From positions 1-38,038 of the forward strand of contig JAEELX010000065.1 of the NCBI GenBank assembly GCA_016282955.1: 38,038 nucleotides of DNA, in the 5' to 3' direction. Of this stretch, positions 8,801-18,968 are shown piece after piece; the first letter of the stretch is position 1; each line of letters opens with the position of its first letter. The notes under the pieces are model-generated. The model was not told where the DNA came from and ran no database searches. It saw only the letters and a list, made by a program, of their open reading frames with translations. The DNA comes from Paludibacteraceae bacterium (GTDB taxonomy: Bacteria > Bacteroidota > Bacteroidia > Bacteroidales > Paludibacteraceae). The position numbers and the translations under genes were made by a program.

Positions 8801-10043
8801 CACTCTTCACCGTCTTCACCACACCACGTTCCAACAAACGCCGAATGACGAAGGGTTTGTATAATTCAAGAGCCATATCTTTTGGCAAACCACACTCGTG
8901 CATACGCAACTCGGGACCTACCACGATAACCGAACGAGCCGAATAATCCACACGTTTTCCTAACAAGTTTTGACGGAAACGTCCCGTTTTACCTTTCAAG
9001 TTATCCGAAAGCGACTTCAATGGGCGAGCCAATTCGCTACGTCCAAGTGCCTTCTTCGTTGCACCAAACAAACTATCAACCGCCTCTTGCAACATACGTT
9101 TTTCGTTACGCAAAATCACATCGGGGGCTTTAATCTCAATCAAACGCCGCAGACGATTGTTACGAATAATCACCCTGCGGTACAACTCGTTCACGTCCGA
9201 AGTGGCAAAACGTCCACCATCCAACGGAATCAACGGACGAATCTCGGGTGGGATAACCGGCAAGACATGCAACACCATCCATTCGGGACGGTTGGGCACC
9301 TTGCAAGAAAGGAAAGCATTGATGATTTGCAAGCGTTTCAGAGCCTCCAAACGACGCGAAGAAGAATTGTCTGTGTGGGCTACATCACGCAACGCATAAC
9401 TCAATTTTTCCAAATCCAAACGTGCGAGCAAGTCATAGATTGCCTCGCCACCCATCTTGCAGATGAATTTGTTCGGGTCATCGTCTTCCAAACGACTATT
9501 TCCTTCGGGCAACGCTTGCATCAATTCTGCGTATGCTGCCTCGTCAATGATACTGCCGTTGTGGATTTCTTCGCCAGCAACGACCGTTCCGTCCATCTCG
9601 CCTGCGTTGATAACCACATAACGCTCGTAGTAAATGATACTCTCCAAACGTTTTGCGGGTATACCGAGCAACAAAGCGATTTTACTTGGCAACGAACGCA
9701 GATACCAGATGTGAACAATTGGCACAACCAAGCGGATATGTCCCATGCGTTCGCGACGAACCTTCTTCTCCGTTACCTCAACGCCACAACGCTCGCACAC
9801 GATACCACGATAACGAATACGTTTATACTTTCCGCAATAGCACTCGTAATCTTTTGTGGGACCAAAGATATGCTCGCAAAACAAACCGTCACGTTCGGGC
9901 TTGTAAGTACGATAGTTAATGGTTTCGGGCTTGGTTACCTCACCGTGCGAGTTATGCAAAATCTCATCAGGCGAAGCCAAACCAATAGAAATACTATTAA
10001 AACCCGTTGACCTTTTCGTTTTATTTTCTGATTTATAAGCCAT
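5823..10043 (-). CDS. rpoC: DNA-directed RNA polymerase subunit beta'
   Basis: 1406 aa, full length for Bacteroidota. It forms the clamp and half of the active site of RNA polymerase. The first zinc site is Cys68, Cys70, Cys83 and Cys86 ([19 protein letters not shown]); the catalytic loop NADFDGDQ (residues 476-483) supplies the three Asp that hold Mg2+; a second zinc site is seen in [11 protein letters not shown]. The bridge and trigger helix region is intact. It follows rpoB with a 48-bp gap, so both are made from one transcript, and a strong terminator follows. Start MAYKSENKT is the first ATG after the gap. Long open frames on the opposite strand are shadows. Confidence 0.99.
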   Translation of the reverse strand: MAYKSENKTKRSTGFNSISIGLASPDEILHNSHGEVTKPETINYRTYKPERDGLFCEHIFGPTKDYECYCGKYKRIRYRGIVCERCGVEVTEKKVRRERMGHIRLVVPIVHIWYLRSLPSKIALLLGIPAKRLESIIYYERYVVINAGEMDGTVVAGEEIHNGSIIDEAAYAELMQALPEGNSRLEDDDPNKFICKMGGEAIYDLLARLDLEKLSYALRDVAHTDNSSSRRLEALKRLQIINAFLSCKVPNRPEWMVLHVLPVIPPEIRPLIPLDGGRFATSDVNELYRRVIIRNNRLRRLIEIKAPDVILRNEKRMLQEAVDSLFGATKKALGRSELARPLKSLSDNLKGKTGRFRQNLLGKRVDYSARSVIVVGPELRMHECGLPKDMALELYKPFVIRRLLERGVVKTVKSAKKVIARKLPVVWDILEYIMLGHPVLLNRAPTLHRHGILAFQPKLIEGKAIQLHPLACSGFNADFDGDQMAVHLPLSNAAILEAQLLMLGSHNVLDPANGNPITVPSQDMILGLYYITKELPGAKGEGLLFGSKEEVMIALNERVIDIHALVRVRMEDNQIIETTAGRIMANSYLPKGMPFENTLITKGKLKGIISKVIRYSGCVSVAEFLDGIKSLGYNMSFRGGLSFNLDDILIPDEKEKLIAKGNSQIANIMDQYNSGEMGDDERYNSVVNTWSMIDTEITEALMESMSGAQQGFNSVYMMMDSGARGSKQQIKQLAGIRGLMAKPQKGGALDSRQTIENPILSNFKEGLSVLEYFISTHGARKGLADTALKTADAGYLTRRLVDVAHDVIITEEDCGTLRGLTVRAIEQDGAVSVPLRSRILGRTALQDIVDSNGKLIVAGGEEISESVCDKIEEAGIAEVEIRSVLTCESRRGVCAKCYGRNLATRALVQQGEAVGVIAAQAIGEPGTQLTLRTFHSGGVAGNTAVANSFTLAKEGKIEIEELRLLTLADGSNIVVSHYNDLHVLDKKGNILQNFSIPYGARLYITPGKTYPEGTLVCEWDAYKTMLIIEYDGQVKYRDLSEGINTETRTDPQTGKREIYITESKDKTKIPAAEIVDKKGNVLCNYILPVHSVLVFADGATVKKGDYLYTQSRSMGTAGDITGGLPRVTELFEARNSSNAAVVSEIDGFVSLGKIKRGNREIIITSRVNENVTKNYLVPLGRQLLVQDGDYVRAGICLCDGVETPSDILDIKGPTAVQEYIVNEAQSVYRLQGVEIDDKHFEVIVRQMMKKVEIIDAGDTNFMASQLVDKLDFLDENDRLFGKKIVTDPGDSENLQKGQMVNTRRLHDENSALRRKDKMLVTVRDTIPATAKQVLQGVTKAALGTKSFMSAASFQETTKVLNESAIAHKTDYLLGMKENVICGNLIPAGTGFGAFDRITVTSKENEK

Positions 10044-10091
10044 TTTTCTAACCTTTTATTTTTCTTTATTTTACATCAATATCCTATCCAA

Positions 10092-13000
10092 TTACTCTAA
10101 CGTTATTGATAGTGCCAAACCTTGCAACTCGTGCAAAAGAACGTTCAACGACTCGGGGATACCTGGCGTTGGCAGTGGGTCACCTTTGACGATTGCCTCA
10201 AATGTGCGAGCACGACCGTTAATATCGTCCGACTTAACCGTCAAAATCTCCTGCAACACATTCGCTGCACCGTGTGCCTCCAAAGCCCATACCTCCATCT
10301 CTCCAAAACGCTGACCACCCAACTGTGCCTTACCTCCGAGGGGTTGTTGCGTAATCAAGCTGTACGGACCAATCGAACGAGCGTGCATCTTATCATCAAC
10401 CATGTGTCCTAACTTCATAAAGTAGGTAACACCGACAGTCGTCATTTGGTCAAAAGGTTCGCCCGTTCCACCATCGTACAGTTGCACCTTACCTGAGGAA
10501 GGAATACCCGCTTTGGTAGTCCATTCTTTGAGGTCGTCCAAGGTACAGCCGTCAAAAATCGGGGTTGCAAACTTAACGCCCAACTCAGCACCAGCCCAAC
10601 CCAACACAGCCTCAAAAATCTGTCCGATATTCATACGCGAAGGCACACCCAATGGGTTCAAAACGATGTCCACAGGCGTTCCGTCAGCCATATAAGGCAT
10701 ATCTTCCACACGCACGATACGCGACACGATACCTTTGTTTCCGTGCCGACCAGCCATCTTATCACCCACGCGAATCTTGCGTTTCTTAGCGATATAAACC
10801 TTCGCCAACCGCAAAATACCGTTGGGCAACTCATCACCGATAGTGAGGTCAAACTTAGCACGTTTGTGGCGAGCCTCAATGTCTTTCAGTTTATCCAAAT
10901 AATTCACGATACAGTTGCGAACGAGTTCATTGGTATGCTCATTGCTCGTCCAAGACTGCAACGAAATATACGAGAAATCCAAGTTCTCCAACAACGTGCG
11001 GGAGAATTTTTGACCTTGTGCAATCAACTCTGTTCCGATGCTATCCACCACGCCGTTACATGTCTTGCCTTTCAAAAGCGTGTATAACTTGGTGATGAGC
11101 AATGCGTGCAATTCGTCGCGTTCCTTATCGAACTGTGCATCCAAGGTCTCGATAGCCGTCTTTTCTTCCTGCTTGCTCTTGCGGTCTTTCACGGCACGCT
11201 CGTACAAGTTACGCTCCACAACCACACCGCTCAAAGAAGGACTTGCTTTCAACGAAGAGTCTTTCACATCACTTGCCTTGTCACCGAAGATGGCTTTCAA
11301 CAGACGCTCTTCGGGGGTTGGATTACTCTCACCTTTCGGCGTAACCTTACCCACAATGATACTACCCGGTTCGATGGGAGCACCGATACGAACGATACCG
11401 TTCTCGTCCAAATCCTTCGTCATATCCTCGCTGATATTCGGGATGTCAGCAGTAAATTCTTCCACACCACGTTTGGTTTCGCGAACCTCCAAGAACTCTT
11501 CCACCACATGAACAGACGTGAACATATCCTCACGCACGATTCGCTCGGACAGCACGATAGCGTCCTCGTAGTTGTAACCTTTCCAAGGCAGATAAGCCAC
11601 CTTAAGGTTTTTACCCAAAGCCAACTCACCATTCTGGGTTGCAAAACCTTCGGTGAGGATTTCATTGGCAACCACCCTATCGCCCTTACGAACGATTGGA
11701 CGCAAGTCAATCACCGTGTTTTGGTTGGTGCGTTGGAATTTCGGGATATTGTATGCTTTTTCAGCCGACACAAACGACACAAATTCTTCGTCTTCTGTGC
11801 GGTCATACTTAATTTTTATCACATTAGCATCCACGTAGGTAACCACACCGGGACCTTCTGCCGTGATTTGTGTACGCGAGTCGCGAATCAACTGTCCTTC
11901 GATACCCGTACCCACGATAGGTGCTTCGGCATTTTGCAACGGAACAGCCTGCCGCATCATGTTCGAACCCATCAACGCACGGTTAGCATCATCATGCTCC
12001 AAGAACGGAATCAAGGCAGCCGCAATAGACGCAATCTGGCTCGGCGAAACGTCCATCAGGTTAATCTTTTTTGGCTCCACAACGGGGAAGTCTGCCTCAA
12101 ATCTTGATTTTACTTTGTCGCGAATAAAATGCCCGTTCTTGTCCAACGGAGCGTTACCCTGTGCAACGTACAAGTTCTCCTCGTCTTCGGCAGTCATAAA
12201 CACCACATTATCGTTGTTCAAGTCCACCACACCGTCTTTTGCACGGCGATAAGGCGTTTCGATAAAGCCCAAATTATTTATTTTAGCATAGACGCAAAGC
12301 GACGAAATCAGACCGATATTCGGACCTTCGGGCGTCTCAATCGGACACAACCGACCGTAGTGCGTGTAGTGTACGTCTCGCACCTCAAAACCTGCACGGT
12401 CACGACTCAAACCACCAGGTCCCAACGAGGACATACGGCGTTTGTGGGTGATAGCAGAAAGCGGGTTTTGTTGGTCCATAAACTGCGAAAGTGCATTCGT
12501 ACCAAAATAGGTATTGATGACGCTCGTAATAGCCTTCGAGTTGATAAGGTCCATCGGCGTAAACACTTCGTCATCGCGGGTATTCATACGCTCACGAACA
12601 GTCCGTGCCATACGATTCAAACCTACCGAGAATTGGTTGTACAACTGCTCTCCAACCGTGCGAACACGCCTATTAGACAAGTGGTCAATGTCGTCCACGT
12701 CCGTGTTGGAGTTGTCAAGTGCTACCAAGTTCCGAACAATCTCAATGATGTCTTGGTGAGTCAACACTTTCACGTCAGTTGGCGTATTCAAACCCAAACG
12801 GCGATTGATACGGAAGCGTCCAACCTCGCCCAAGTCGTAGCGTTTTTCGCTCAAGAACAACCCTTGAACCAATTCGCGTGCCGAAGCATCATCGGGTGGT
12901 TCGGAGTTACGCAATTGACGATAGATGTAGAAAATTGCCTCTTTTTCGGAGTGCGAAGGGTCTTTTTGCAACGTGTTGAAAATCGCCGAATAATCGTTGT

Positions 13001-13901
13001 CGCTATCCGTTTTGTGCAATAAAATCGTCTTAACACCCGACTCCAAAATGACGGGGATAATATCTTCCGTAATCTCCACTTGACGGTCAACGATAACCTC
13101 ATTTCGTTCAATGGAAATAATCTCGCCCGTATCTTCATCCACAAAATCTTCTTGCCACGCCTTCAATACTTGTCCTGCCAACTTGCGTCCCAAAGCCGCT
13201 TTCAGGTTCTCCTTCGTTACGGTTATTTCCTCTGCCAAATCGAAGCAATCCAGAATATCTTTATCCGTCTCGTAGCCAATCGAACGCAGCAAAGTCGTCA
13301 ATGGCAACTTCTTTTTACGGTCAATATAGGCATACATCACGTTGTTTATATCCGTTGCAAACTCAATCCACGAGCCACGGAACGGGATGATTCGAGCCGA
13401 ACTCAACTTCGTTCCATTCGTGTGGAAGAACGTACTGAAAAACACACCCGGCGAACGATGCACCTGACTTACGATAACACGTTCCGCACCATTGATGATA
13501 AACGAACCGCGAGGCGTCATATAAGGTATTGTGCCCAAATAAACGTCCTGTACGGTTGACTCAAAATCCTCATGGTCGGGGTCGTTACAATATACTTTCA
13601 GTTTAACTTTCAACGGCACAGCGTAGGTCAAACCGCGTTTTATACACTCCGTAATGGCGTAACGAGGTTTATCAACATAGTAATCGATAAACTCCAACAC
13701 AAAATTGTTACGCATATCCGTTATCGGAAACACTTCGGAAAAAACCTTGTACAAGCCCTCATTACGGCGTTGTTCAGGTGTAGAACCAATTTGAAAAAAA
13801 TCATGAAATGATTTTAGTTGAACATCTAAAAAGTCGGGATAAGGCATCTGCCGTTGCATTACCGAAAAATTCACCCGTTCTTCTACTGGATATACACTCA
13901 T
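10092..13901 (-). CDS. rpoB: DNA-directed RNA polymerase subunit beta
   Basis: 1269 aa, full length. With beta' it forms the catalytic core of RNA polymerase. The rifampicin pocket (residues about 471-493, [20 protein letters not shown]) has the wild-type residues Asp476, His486 and Ser491, matching E. coli D516, H526 and S531, so no common resistance change is present. The C-terminal part holds the usual [12 protein letters not shown] motif and the clamp-contact region. It starts 209 bp after rplL, and that gap contains a 12-bp hairpin that may tune how much polymerase is made relative to ribosomal protein. Confidence 0.99.
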   Translation of the reverse strand: MSVYPVEERVNFSVMQRQMPYPDFLDVQLKSFHDFFQIGSTPEQRRNEGLYKVFSEVFPITDMRNNFVLEFIDYYVDKPRYAITECIKRGLTYAVPLKVKLKVYCNDPDHEDFESTVQDVYLGTIPYMTPRGSFIINGAERVIVSQVHRSPGVFFSTFFHTNGTKLSSARIIPFRGSWIEFATDINNVMYAYIDRKKKLPLTTLLRSIGYETDKDILDCFDLAEEITVTKENLKAALGRKLAGQVLKAWQEDFVDEDTGEIISIERNEVIVDRQVEITEDIIPVILESGVKTILLHKTDSDNDYSAIFNTLQKDPSHSEKEAIFYIYRQLRNSEPPDDASARELVQGLFLSEKRYDLGEVGRFRINRRLGLNTPTDVKVLTHQDIIEIVRNLVALDNSNTDVDDIDHLSNRRVRTVGEQLYNQFSVGLNRMARTVRERMNTRDDEVFTPMDLINSKAITSVINTYFGTNALSQFMDQQNPLSAITHKRRMSSLGPGGLSRDRAGFEVRDVHYTHYGRLCPIETPEGPNIGLISSLCVYAKINNLGFIETPYRRAKDGVVDLNNDNVVFMTAEDEENLYVAQGNAPLDKNGHFIRDKVKSRFEADFPVVEPKKINLMDVSPSQIASIAAALIPFLEHDDANRALMGSNMMRQAVPLQNAEAPIVGTGIEGQLIRDSRTQITAEGPGVVTYVDANVIKIKYDRTEDEEFVSFVSAEKAYNIPKFQRTNQNTVIDLRPIVRKGDRVVANEILTEGFATQNGELALGKNLKVAYLPWKGYNYEDAIVLSERIVREDMFTSVHVVEEFLEVRETKRGVEEFTADIPNISEDMTKDLDENGIVRIGAPIEPGSIIVGKVTPKGESNPTPEERLLKAIFGDKASDVKDSSLKASPSLSGVVVERNLYERAVKDRKSKQEEKTAIETLDAQFDKERDELHALLITKLYTLLKGKTCNGVVDSIGTELIAQGQKFSRTLLENLDFSYISLQSWTSNEHTNELVRNCIVNYLDKLKDIEARHKRAKFDLTIGDELPNGILRLAKVYIAKKRKIRVGDKMAGRHGNKGIVSRIVRVEDMPYMADGTPVDIVLNPLGVPSRMNIGQIFEAVLGWAGAELGVKFATPIFDGCTLDDLKEWTTKAGIPSSGKVQLYDGGTGEPFDQMTTVGVTYFMKLGHMVDDKMHARSIGPYSLITQQPLGGKAQLGGQRFGEMEVWALEAHGAANVLQEILTVKSDDINGRARTFEAIVKGDPLPTPGIPESLNVLLHELQGLALSITLE

Positions 13902-14034
13902 TAGACTATATATGATTAAATTATTATTTCAATTCCAAAAATTCACTCGCTTATTTTATTAAACTTTTTTAATAATTTATAGCGAAAATTTAAAGTTTGT
14001 TATACTTTTTTAACTTTTTTATTTTTTAGGCTAC

Positions 14035-14076
14035 AAATAGTTTAGACCCTTTTTTGACAAAGAATCTAAACTATTT
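14035..14076 (-). promoter_or_regulatory. Hairpin between rplL and rpoB, possible attenuator
   Basis: AAATAGTTTAGA at 14035-14046 and TCTAAACTATTT at 14065-14076 form a perfect 12-bp stem with an 18-nt loop, 34 bp after the rplL stop. No T-run follows on the minus strand (TTTGTAGCCTAAAAAAT), so it is not a strong terminator. In E. coli the same gap holds an attenuator and an RNase III site, which suggests a similar use here. The other bases of the 209-bp gap are AT-rich with no gene. Confidence 0.55.
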
Positions 14077-14110
14077 CGTAAAAATCGGTACGTAACCTAA
14101 AAGGCGGAAA

Positions 14111-14494
14111 TTATTTCAATTCCACCGTTGCACCTGCTTCTTCAAGTGCTTTCTTCAAAGACTCAGCAGTTGCTTTATCTACACCTTCTTTTACATTGGC
14201 TGGAGCAGCATCAACGATGTCTTTTGCTTCTTTCAAACCAAGACCGGTGTGTTCTTTAACTGCTTTTACAACTTGCAATTTTTGAGCACCTACATCTTTA
14301 AGTACTACATCGAAAGATGTCTTTTCCTCAGCGGCTTCTGCACCACCGCCACCTGCTGCGGGACCTGCTGCTACTGCAACGGCTGCAGCGGCTGGTTCAA
14401 TACCATATTCATCTTTCAATATCTGAGCAAGCTCATTTACTTCTTTTACTGTTAAATTTACTAATTGTTCAGCAAACGCTTTTAAATCTGCCAT
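14111..14494 (-). CDS. rplL: 50S ribosomal protein L7/L12
   Basis: 127 aa, the usual length. The N-terminal dimer domain (residues about 1-35) is joined by an Ala/Gly/Pro-rich hinge ([17 protein letters not shown]) to the C-terminal domain with the factor-binding surface ([19 protein letters not shown]: here [19 protein letters not shown]). It forms the flexible stalk that recruits EF-Tu and EF-G. It lies 39 bp after rplJ, whose product anchors it to the ribosome. Levels of the two are usually set by L10-L12 binding to the leader in front of rplJ; here rplJ starts 2 bp after rplA, so any such site would lie inside rplA. Confidence 0.98.
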   Translation of the reverse strand: MADLKAFAEQLVNLTVKEVNELAQILKDEYGIEPAAAAVAVAAGPAAGGGGAEAAEEKTSFDVVLKDVGAQKLQVVKAVKEHTGLGLKEAKDIVDAAPANVKEGVDKATAESLKKALEEAGATVELK

Positions 14495-14533
14495 TTTCGT
14501 ATCTTTTTTTATAAATTATTATTAATGTTAATT

Positions 14534-15067
14534 CTATCCACGTTTTTCCAAAGTTGTCAGAATTCCGTGAATTTTGCTTCCACTTGATTGGACAGCAGAG
14601 ACGACATTCTTTGCCGGAGATTGTAACAAAGCAATTAAATCGCCCAAAAGTTCCTTCTTAGATTTGATAGCAACCAAGACACTCAGTTGATTTGCACCCA
14701 AGTAAACATTTTCTTCTACATAGGCACCTTTCAAAACGGGTTTGATGTCTGGATTTTTCTTATCAACATCCTTGAATTTTTTAATCACTTTTGCGGGAGC
14801 ATTGCCCGTATTACAAAGCATCAGAGCCGTATTTCCTTTAAGTATCGAAAACAAACTTTCGTCCGCAACGCCTTTTTCTTGTAACGCTTTATGGAGCAAC
14901 GTGTTCTTGGTAACCAACAACTTGATGTCGTTCTTAAAGCATTCGCGACGCAAATCGCTCGTTTGTTCAGCATTTAACCCAGAAATGTCTGTAATGTAAA
15001 AATGTTGATACTCATTCAGGTAATCCTTCAATTTTACTATGATAGCATTCTTTTCTTCTTTTCTCAT
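14534..15067 (-). CDS. rplJ: 50S ribosomal protein L10
   Basis: 177 aa. The N-terminal domain (YITDISGLNAEQTSDLRREC) binds 23S rRNA and L11; the C-terminal helix carries L7/L12 dimers. Length is a little above the E. coli protein, normal for Bacteroidota. Start ATG (15067) is 2 bp after the rplA stop, so the two are likely coupled in translation, and rplL follows. Confidence 0.97.
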   Translation of the reverse strand: MRKEEKNAIIVKLKDYLNEYQHFYITDISGLNAEQTSDLRRECFKNDIKLLVTKNTLLHKALQEKGVADESLFSILKGNTALMLCNTGNAPAKVIKKFKDVDKKNPDIKPVLKGAYVEENVYLGANQLSVLVAIKSKKELLGDLIALLQSPAKNVVSAVQSSGSKIHGILTTLEKRG

Positions 15068-15069
15068 GC

Positions 15070-15762
15070 TTATTCAACACTTTTAGGATCAACTTTTATA
15101 CTCGCACTCATCGTAGAGGACAAATAAAGGCTCTTGATATACGTCCCTTTCGCCGTAGCGGGTTTCAACTTGTTTATCGTTTGCATAAACTCTTTTACGT
15201 TTTGCACGATAGCATCAGGAGTGAAAGAAACCTTACCCACAGAAGTATGAACAATGCCAAATTTATCCACTTTGAAGTCAATTTTACCTTGTTTTACTTC
15301 CTTAACGGCTTTTGCTACGTCATCGGTTACCGTACCACTTTTAGGGTTTGGCATCAGTCCACGAGGTCCCAAAACTGGACCAAGCGTACCCAACTTACCC
15401 ATGATTTGTGGCATCGTAATAATCACATCTATATCCGTCCAACCACCTTTAATCTTCTCTATGTACTCGTCCAAGCCCACATAATCAGCACCCGCTTCTT
15501 GTGCGGCTTTTTCTTGGTCTGCAGTACATAAAGCAAGAACGCGAATTACCTTACCAGTACCGTTCGGGAGAGAAACCACGCCACGAACCATCTGATTCGA
15601 TTTACGAGGGTCTATTCCCAAGCGTACATCCACATCCACCGAAGCATCAAACTTTGTTGTCGTAATCTCCTTCAACAAACCTGCTGCCTCTTCTATGGTA
15701 TAAAGTTTGCCAACCTCAATCTTATCGGCAACCAATTTTTGTTTTTTTGTTAATTTAGCCAT
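15070..15762 (-). CDS. rplA: 50S ribosomal protein L1
   Basis: 230 aa, the family's usual size. The conserved signature around [20 protein letters not shown] (about residues 130-150) is present. L1 binds 23S rRNA at the L1 stalk, near the exit path of tRNA, and in many bacteria also binds its own mRNA ahead of rplK and shuts it down. It follows rplK by 12 bp. A stem-forming leader before rplK (16201-16301) is the place to look for that autogenous site. Confidence 0.98.
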   Translation of the reverse strand: MAKLTKKQKLVADKIEVGKLYTIEEAAGLLKEITTTKFDASVDVDVRLGIDPRKSNQMVRGVVSLPNGTGKVIRVLALCTADQEKAAQEAGADYVGLDEYIEKIKGGWTDIDVIITMPQIMGKLGTLGPVLGPRGLMPNPKSGTVTDDVAKAVKEVKQGKIDFKVDKFGIVHTSVGKVSFTPDAIVQNVKEFMQTINKLKPATAKGTYIKSLYLSSTMSASIKVDPKSVE

Positions 15763-15774
15763 GATGATTGAAGT

Positions 15775-16200
15775 TTAATTTTTAACCGTTATACCCATAC
15801 TTCGAGCCGTTCCAGCCACCATCTTGTAAGCACTTTCCACCGTGAAGCAGTTCATGTCAACCATTTTATCGGAAGCAATTTGGCGACATTGTTCAGCAGT
15901 GATTGAACCAACACGGTTACGATTAGGTTCAGCAGAACCGCCTTTCACCTTGGCTGCCTCAATGATTTGTGATACAACTGGAGGAGTCTTAACGATAAAC
16001 TCGAAACTCTTGTCCGCAAACACAGTAATAACGACCGGTAAAGTCTTACCTGCCTTATCTTGTGTGCGGGCATTAAACTGTTTACAAAACTCCATGATGT
16101 TCACACCTTTCGAACCCAATGCGGGACCTACTGGAGGAGATGGGTTTGCTGCACCACCTTTTATCTGGAGTTTAATAAAACCAGCAATTTCTTTTGCCAT
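15775..16200 (-). CDS. rplK: 50S ribosomal protein L11
   Basis: 141 aa. It has the N-terminal domain with the Pro-rich strip [21 protein letters not shown] (about 18-38, the thiostrepton-binding face) and the C-terminal rRNA-binding domain ([23 protein letters not shown]). It forms the GTPase-associated centre with L10 and rRNA. First of the four ribosomal protein genes, separated from nusG by a 101-bp leader with possible RNA structure. Confidence 0.98.
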   Translation of the reverse strand: MAKEIAGFIKLQIKGGAANPSPPVGPALGSKGVNIMEFCKQFNARTQDKAGKTLPVVITVFADKSFEFIVKTPPVVSQIIEAAKVKGGSAEPNRNRVGSITAEQCRQIASDKMVDMNCFTVESAYKMVAGTARSMGITVKN

Positions 16201-16301
16201 TTTTTAATTCTTTTTAGAGCATTGCAGACAAATCTACGCTACTCTGGTTACATAATTATAGTTAAACTATCGAGTAGTAATGCGACATGTAACGGTGTCT
16301 T
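16201..16301 (-). promoter_or_regulatory. Structured leader between nusG and rplK
   Basis: On the minus strand CTACTC pairs with GAGTAG, and the space between contains ATAGTT-T-AACTAT, so an RNA stem can form upstream of rplK. In many bacteria L1 represses the rplKA mRNA by binding a stem near this place. I cannot show that this stem resembles the rRNA site, so this is only a candidate. Confidence 0.35.
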
Positions 16302-16853
16302 CTACTCTCTTTCTACTTGATTAAAACCTAATTCCAGACTCGTTTCGCGTTCAAAAATGGTAACAATTACTTTTAGCCTTCGCTTTTCATTATAAACCAA
16401 TTCTATCACGCCACTAAATCCGCTGAAAGGACCATCTGCCACCTTCACTTTATCGCCAACATTGAATATCTCATCTAACTGAGACTGAATTGCACTTTCA
16501 TCGATATTGCCGACAATTTTATTTATCTCCGCCTGCGAAACAGGAGTCGGACGATTCGTAACCTTGTCTTCACTCAAAAAGCCCAACACATAAGGAATGT
16601 TACGAAGTAAAGGATAACATTCACGAGTTAAATTACACTCTACCAACACGTAACTCGGAAGCAAGTTATGTTCTTTCACAACGCGTTTACCACCTTGCAA
16701 AACAACCACCTTTTCAGTTGGAATCAACACTTGCGAAACATATTCTCTAAATAAAGAAGAAGTCGTTAAGGCACTTTCGATGTATTCGCGTACCTTATTT
16801 TCCTTCCCACCTACTACTTTGAGAACATACCAATTTAAATTACCCGTAGCCAT
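16302..16853 (-). CDS. nusG: Transcription elongation and termination factor NusG
   Basis: 183 aa. The NGN domain starts LNWYVLKVVGGKENKVREYI, and the C-terminal KOW domain reads VGDKVKVADGPFSGFSGVIE. NusG binds the RNA polymerase clamp, helps processivity and links to Rho and the ribosome. I chose the ATG at 16853; the codon three bases upstream (16856) is a TTG. It follows secE by 11 bp, the secE-nusG-rplK order found in nearly all bacteria. Confidence 0.97.
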   Translation of the reverse strand: MATGNLNWYVLKVVGGKENKVREYIESALTTSSLFREYVSQVLIPTEKVVVLQGGKRVVKEHNLLPSYVLVECNLTRECYPLLRNIPYVLGFLSEDKVTNRPTPVSQAEINKIVGNIDESAIQSQLDEIFNVGDKVKVADGPFSGFSGVIELVYNEKRRLKVIVTIFERETSLELGFNQVERE

Positions 16854-16864
16854 CAATTCGTCAA

Positions 16865-17053
16865 CTAAAACAGACCGTAGATAAAGAGCATAAATTTCTC
16901 AAAAACCGTATCTATAAGCCAAACCACCAATGCTAATATTATGGAAGCAATTAACACTAACACGGCACTCTGAGAAAGTTCTTTGCGACTTGGCCAGCTT
17001 ACTTTCTCAACTAATTCGACATACGATTCTTTGACACTTTCAATAAGTTTCAT
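16865..17053 (-). CDS. secE: Preprotein translocase subunit SecE
   Basis: 62 aa with one membrane span (about 31-50, VLVLIASIILALVVWLIDTV) after an amphipathic helix (KVSWPSRKEL, the conserved hinge motif). This is the short single-span form. SecE clamps the SecY channel in the inner membrane. It begins 20 bp after tRNA-Trp and is followed directly by nusG. Confidence 0.95.
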   Translation of the reverse strand: MKLIESVKESYVELVEKVSWPSRKELSQSAVLVLIASIILALVVWLIDTVFEKFMLFIYGLF

Positions 17054-17073
17054 CTCGTAGATTTTTTATTTCG

Positions 17074-17146
17074 CACGGAAGGAAAGGCTCGAACTCTCGA
17101 CACCCGGTTTTGGAGACCGGTGCTCTACCAACTGAGCTACTTCCGT
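17074..17146 (-). tRNA. tRNA-Trp (CCA)
   Basis: 73 nt. The acceptor stem ACGGAAG/CTTCCGT pairs fully; the anticodon loop is CTCCAAA with CCA; the T loop is TTCGAGC. Discriminator G; no CCA is encoded. It lies between tuf and secE, as in many Bacteroidota. Confidence 0.97.
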
Positions 17147-17156
17147 GTATCATTTA

Positions 17157-17190
17157 GCAAAGGTAACAAGATTGCTCCCACTACCTTTGC
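17157..17190. repeat. Inverted repeat between tuf and tRNA-Trp
   Basis: GCAAAGGTA (17157-17165) and TACCTTTGC (17182-17190) are perfect 9-bp arms around 16 bp. Each arm contains TACCTTTG, a match to the -7 promoter box, one on each strand. No T-run follows. The minus-strand copy (17158-17165) is well placed to start a transcript 5-10 bp before tRNA-Trp, but no TTTG is found at -33. It may be a hairpin after tuf, a promoter, or both. Confidence 0.5.
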
Positions 17191-17203
17191 AACACATCAT
17201 AAA

Positions 17204-18397
17204 TTAGCCAATCAATTTCGTGATTTGACCTGAACCTACCGTACGACCACCTTCACGGATTGCGAAACGAAGACCTTCCGAGCAAGCAACAGGGTAAATC
17301 AACTTAACCGTGATTTCCAAGTTATCGCCTGGCATAACCATTTCGGTACCTTCTGGCAACGTAATTTCACCTGTTACGTCCATCGTACGAATGTAGAACT
17401 GAGGACGATAGTGGTTGTGGAAAGGAGTGTGACGACCACCTTCTTCTTTCTTCAAGATATAAACCGAAGCCTTGAACTCGCTGTAAGGTTTAACAACACC
17501 CGGGTGCGTAATAACCATACCACGTTTAACTTCGTCCTTATCAATACCACGGAGCAACAAACCTACGTTATCACCTGCTTCACCTTCGTCAAGCAACTTG
17601 CGGAACATTTCCACACCTGTAACAACGGATTTCTTGCCTTCAGCACCCAAACCGATGAGCTGAACTTCGTCACCAACTTTTACAATACCTGTTTCGATAC
17701 GACCAGTTGCTACTGTACCACGACCCGTGATAGAGAACACGTCCTCAACAGGCATCAAGAATGGTTTATCAATGTCACGAACAGGGAGTTGAATCCAATT
17801 ATCAACTGCGTCCATCAATTCCATTACTTTTTCTACCCATTTCGGGTCGCCATTCAAAGCACCAAGTGCCGAACCACGGATGAATGGAGTGTTGTCGCCA
17901 TCAAATTCGTAGAAATTGAGCAATTCACGCATTTCCATTTCTACCAAATCCAACATTTCAGCGTCATCAACCATATCACATTTGTTCATAAATACCACCA
18001 AACGAGGTACGTTCACCTGACGAGCCAACAAGATGTGCTCGCGTGTTTGAGGCATAGGACCATCAGTTGCAGCAACTACGATGATAGCACCGTCCATCTG
18101 AGCAGCACCCGTTACCATGTTCTTCACATAGTCAGCGTGACCCGGACAGTCAACGTGAGCATAGTGGCGATTTGCCGTTTCGTACTCAATGTGAGCCGTG
18201 TTAATAGTAATACCACGTTCTTTTTCTTCAGGAGCGTTATCGATTTGGTCGAAAGATTTAACTTCTTGTTGACCAAAACCCTTGTCATGAAGAACCTTAG
18301 AAATAGCCGCAGTCAAAGTCGTTTTACCATGGTCTACGTGACCAATCGTACCGATATTAACGTGAGGCTTTGAACGATCAAACTTCTCTTTTGCCAT
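17204..18397 (-). CDS. tuf: Translation elongation factor Tu
   Basis: 397 aa. All GTPase motifs are present: GHVDHGKT (residues 19-26), the switch I Thr in [17 protein letters not shown] and SALG. Domains 2 and 3 follow with the usual C-terminus. EF-Tu brings aminoacyl-tRNA to the ribosome. It sits in a cluster of tRNA genes whose order (Thr-Tyr-Gly-Thr-tuf) equals that of E. coli tufB, so tRNAs and tuf are probably processed from one long transcript. Only one tuf is visible in this window. Confidence 0.99.
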   Translation of the reverse strand: MAKEKFDRSKPHVNIGTIGHVDHGKTTLTAAISKVLHDKGFGQQEVKSFDQIDNAPEEKERGITINTAHIEYETANRHYAHVDCPGHADYVKNMVTGAAQMDGAIIVVAATDGPMPQTREHILLARQVNVPRLVVFMNKCDMVDDAEMLDLVEMEMRELLNFYEFDGDNTPFIRGSALGALNGDPKWVEKVMELMDAVDNWIQLPVRDIDKPFLMPVEDVFSITGRGTVATGRIETGIVKVGDEVQLIGLGAEGKKSVVTGVEMFRKLLDEGEAGDNVGLLLRGIDKDEVKRGMVITHPGVVKPYSEFKASVYILKKEEGGRHTPFHNHYRPQFYIRTMDVTGEITLPEGTEMVMPGDNLEITVKLIYPVACSEGLRFAIREGGRTVGSGQITKLIG

Positions 18398-18434
18398 AAT
18401 TTATTCTATTTATTTTGTTTATATTTTTTCTCTG

Positions 18435-18506
<72 letters not shown>

Positions 18507-18573
18507 AATTAACCTCTGTCATATCCCCCTTAATAAAGAATATCTACCTCCCTTTATTCTTCACACAAAAACG

Positions 18574-18646
18574 AGCGGAAAACGGGGCTCAAACCCGCGA
18601 CCCCCAGCTTGGAAGGCTAGTGCTCTATCAACTGAGCTATTTCCGC
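18574..18646 (-). tRNA. tRNA-Gly (TCC)
   Basis: 73 nt; acceptor GCGGAAA/TTTCCGC, anticodon loop CTTCCAA with TCC, T-stem GCGGG/CCCGT with one G-T pair, discriminator T. Third of the four tRNAs before tuf. Confidence 0.97.
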
Positions 18647-18659
18647 AAAATACGGTTTG

Positions 18660-18741
18660 TGGGTGCGGATGGATTCGAACCACCGAAGTCATCGACAGCA
18701 GATTTACAGTCTGCCCCATGTGGCCACTCTGGAACACACCC
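18660..18741 (-). tRNA. tRNA-Tyr (GTA)
   Basis: 82 nt with the long variable arm of class II tRNAs. Acceptor GGGTGTG/CGCACCC with one T-G pair, anticodon GTA in CTGTAAA, discriminator A. It lies 13 bp upstream of tRNA-Gly. Confidence 0.96.
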
Positions 18742-18784
18742 AGTTCTAATTTAAAAATCAAAAAATACAAATAACGCTTTTTTC

Positions 18785-18801
18785 GAGCCTCTTGTCGGAT
18801 T
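18785..18801 (-). repeat. Copy of the tRNA-Thr(TGT) 3' end
   Basis: AATCCGACAAGAGGCTC (minus strand) is identical over 17 bp to the last part of tRNA-Thr(TGT) at 18892-18908, 107 bp away in the same direction. Both copies are followed by a run of A on the minus strand. The 90 bp between them hold a small hairpin (GAAAGC/GCTTTC) and no gene. Confidence 0.85.
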
Positions 18802-18891
18802 AAATATCCTTTGCCTGCGGCAACCCGACTTGACAACTCTTCATCGCCTGTCATCTGAAAGCACGCTTTCGCTGCCATTCGATGAATTTTT

Positions 18892-18908
18892 GAGCCTCTT
18901 GTCGGATT
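18892..18908 (-). repeat. Original copy of the 17-bp repeat in tRNA-Thr(TGT)
   Basis: This is the partner of the copy at 18785-18801. It covers the 3' half of the T arm, the 3' acceptor strand and the discriminator of tRNA-Thr(TGT), the segment that tRNA-targeting integrases commonly use as attachment site. Confidence 0.85.
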
Positions 18909-18966
18909 CGAACCAACGACCCCGAGATTACAAATCACGTGCTCTGGCCAACTGAGCTAAAGAGGC
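18893..18966 (-). tRNA. tRNA-Thr (TGT)
   Basis: 74 nt; acceptor GCCTCTT/AAGAGGC fully paired, anticodon loop TTTGTAA with TGT, discriminator T. Its 5' end is only 2 bp after the stop codon of the DUF4290-like gene, so the mature end must be cut out of an mRNA. Confidence 0.97.
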
Positions 18967-18968
18967 AA

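Noticed and set aside
8970..10010. 346-codon ORF opposite rpoC
   Set aside because: Antisense shadow of a highly conserved gene; composition is that of a reversed coding frame and no domain is seen.
11106..12107. 333-codon ORF opposite rpoB
   Set aside because: Same reason as the rpoC shadow: no start context and no recognisable domain.
18561..18938. 125-codon ORF on the minus strand
   Set aside because: It runs through tRNA-Gly, tRNA-Tyr and part of tRNA-Thr and the spacer between; it is a shadow of RNA genes.
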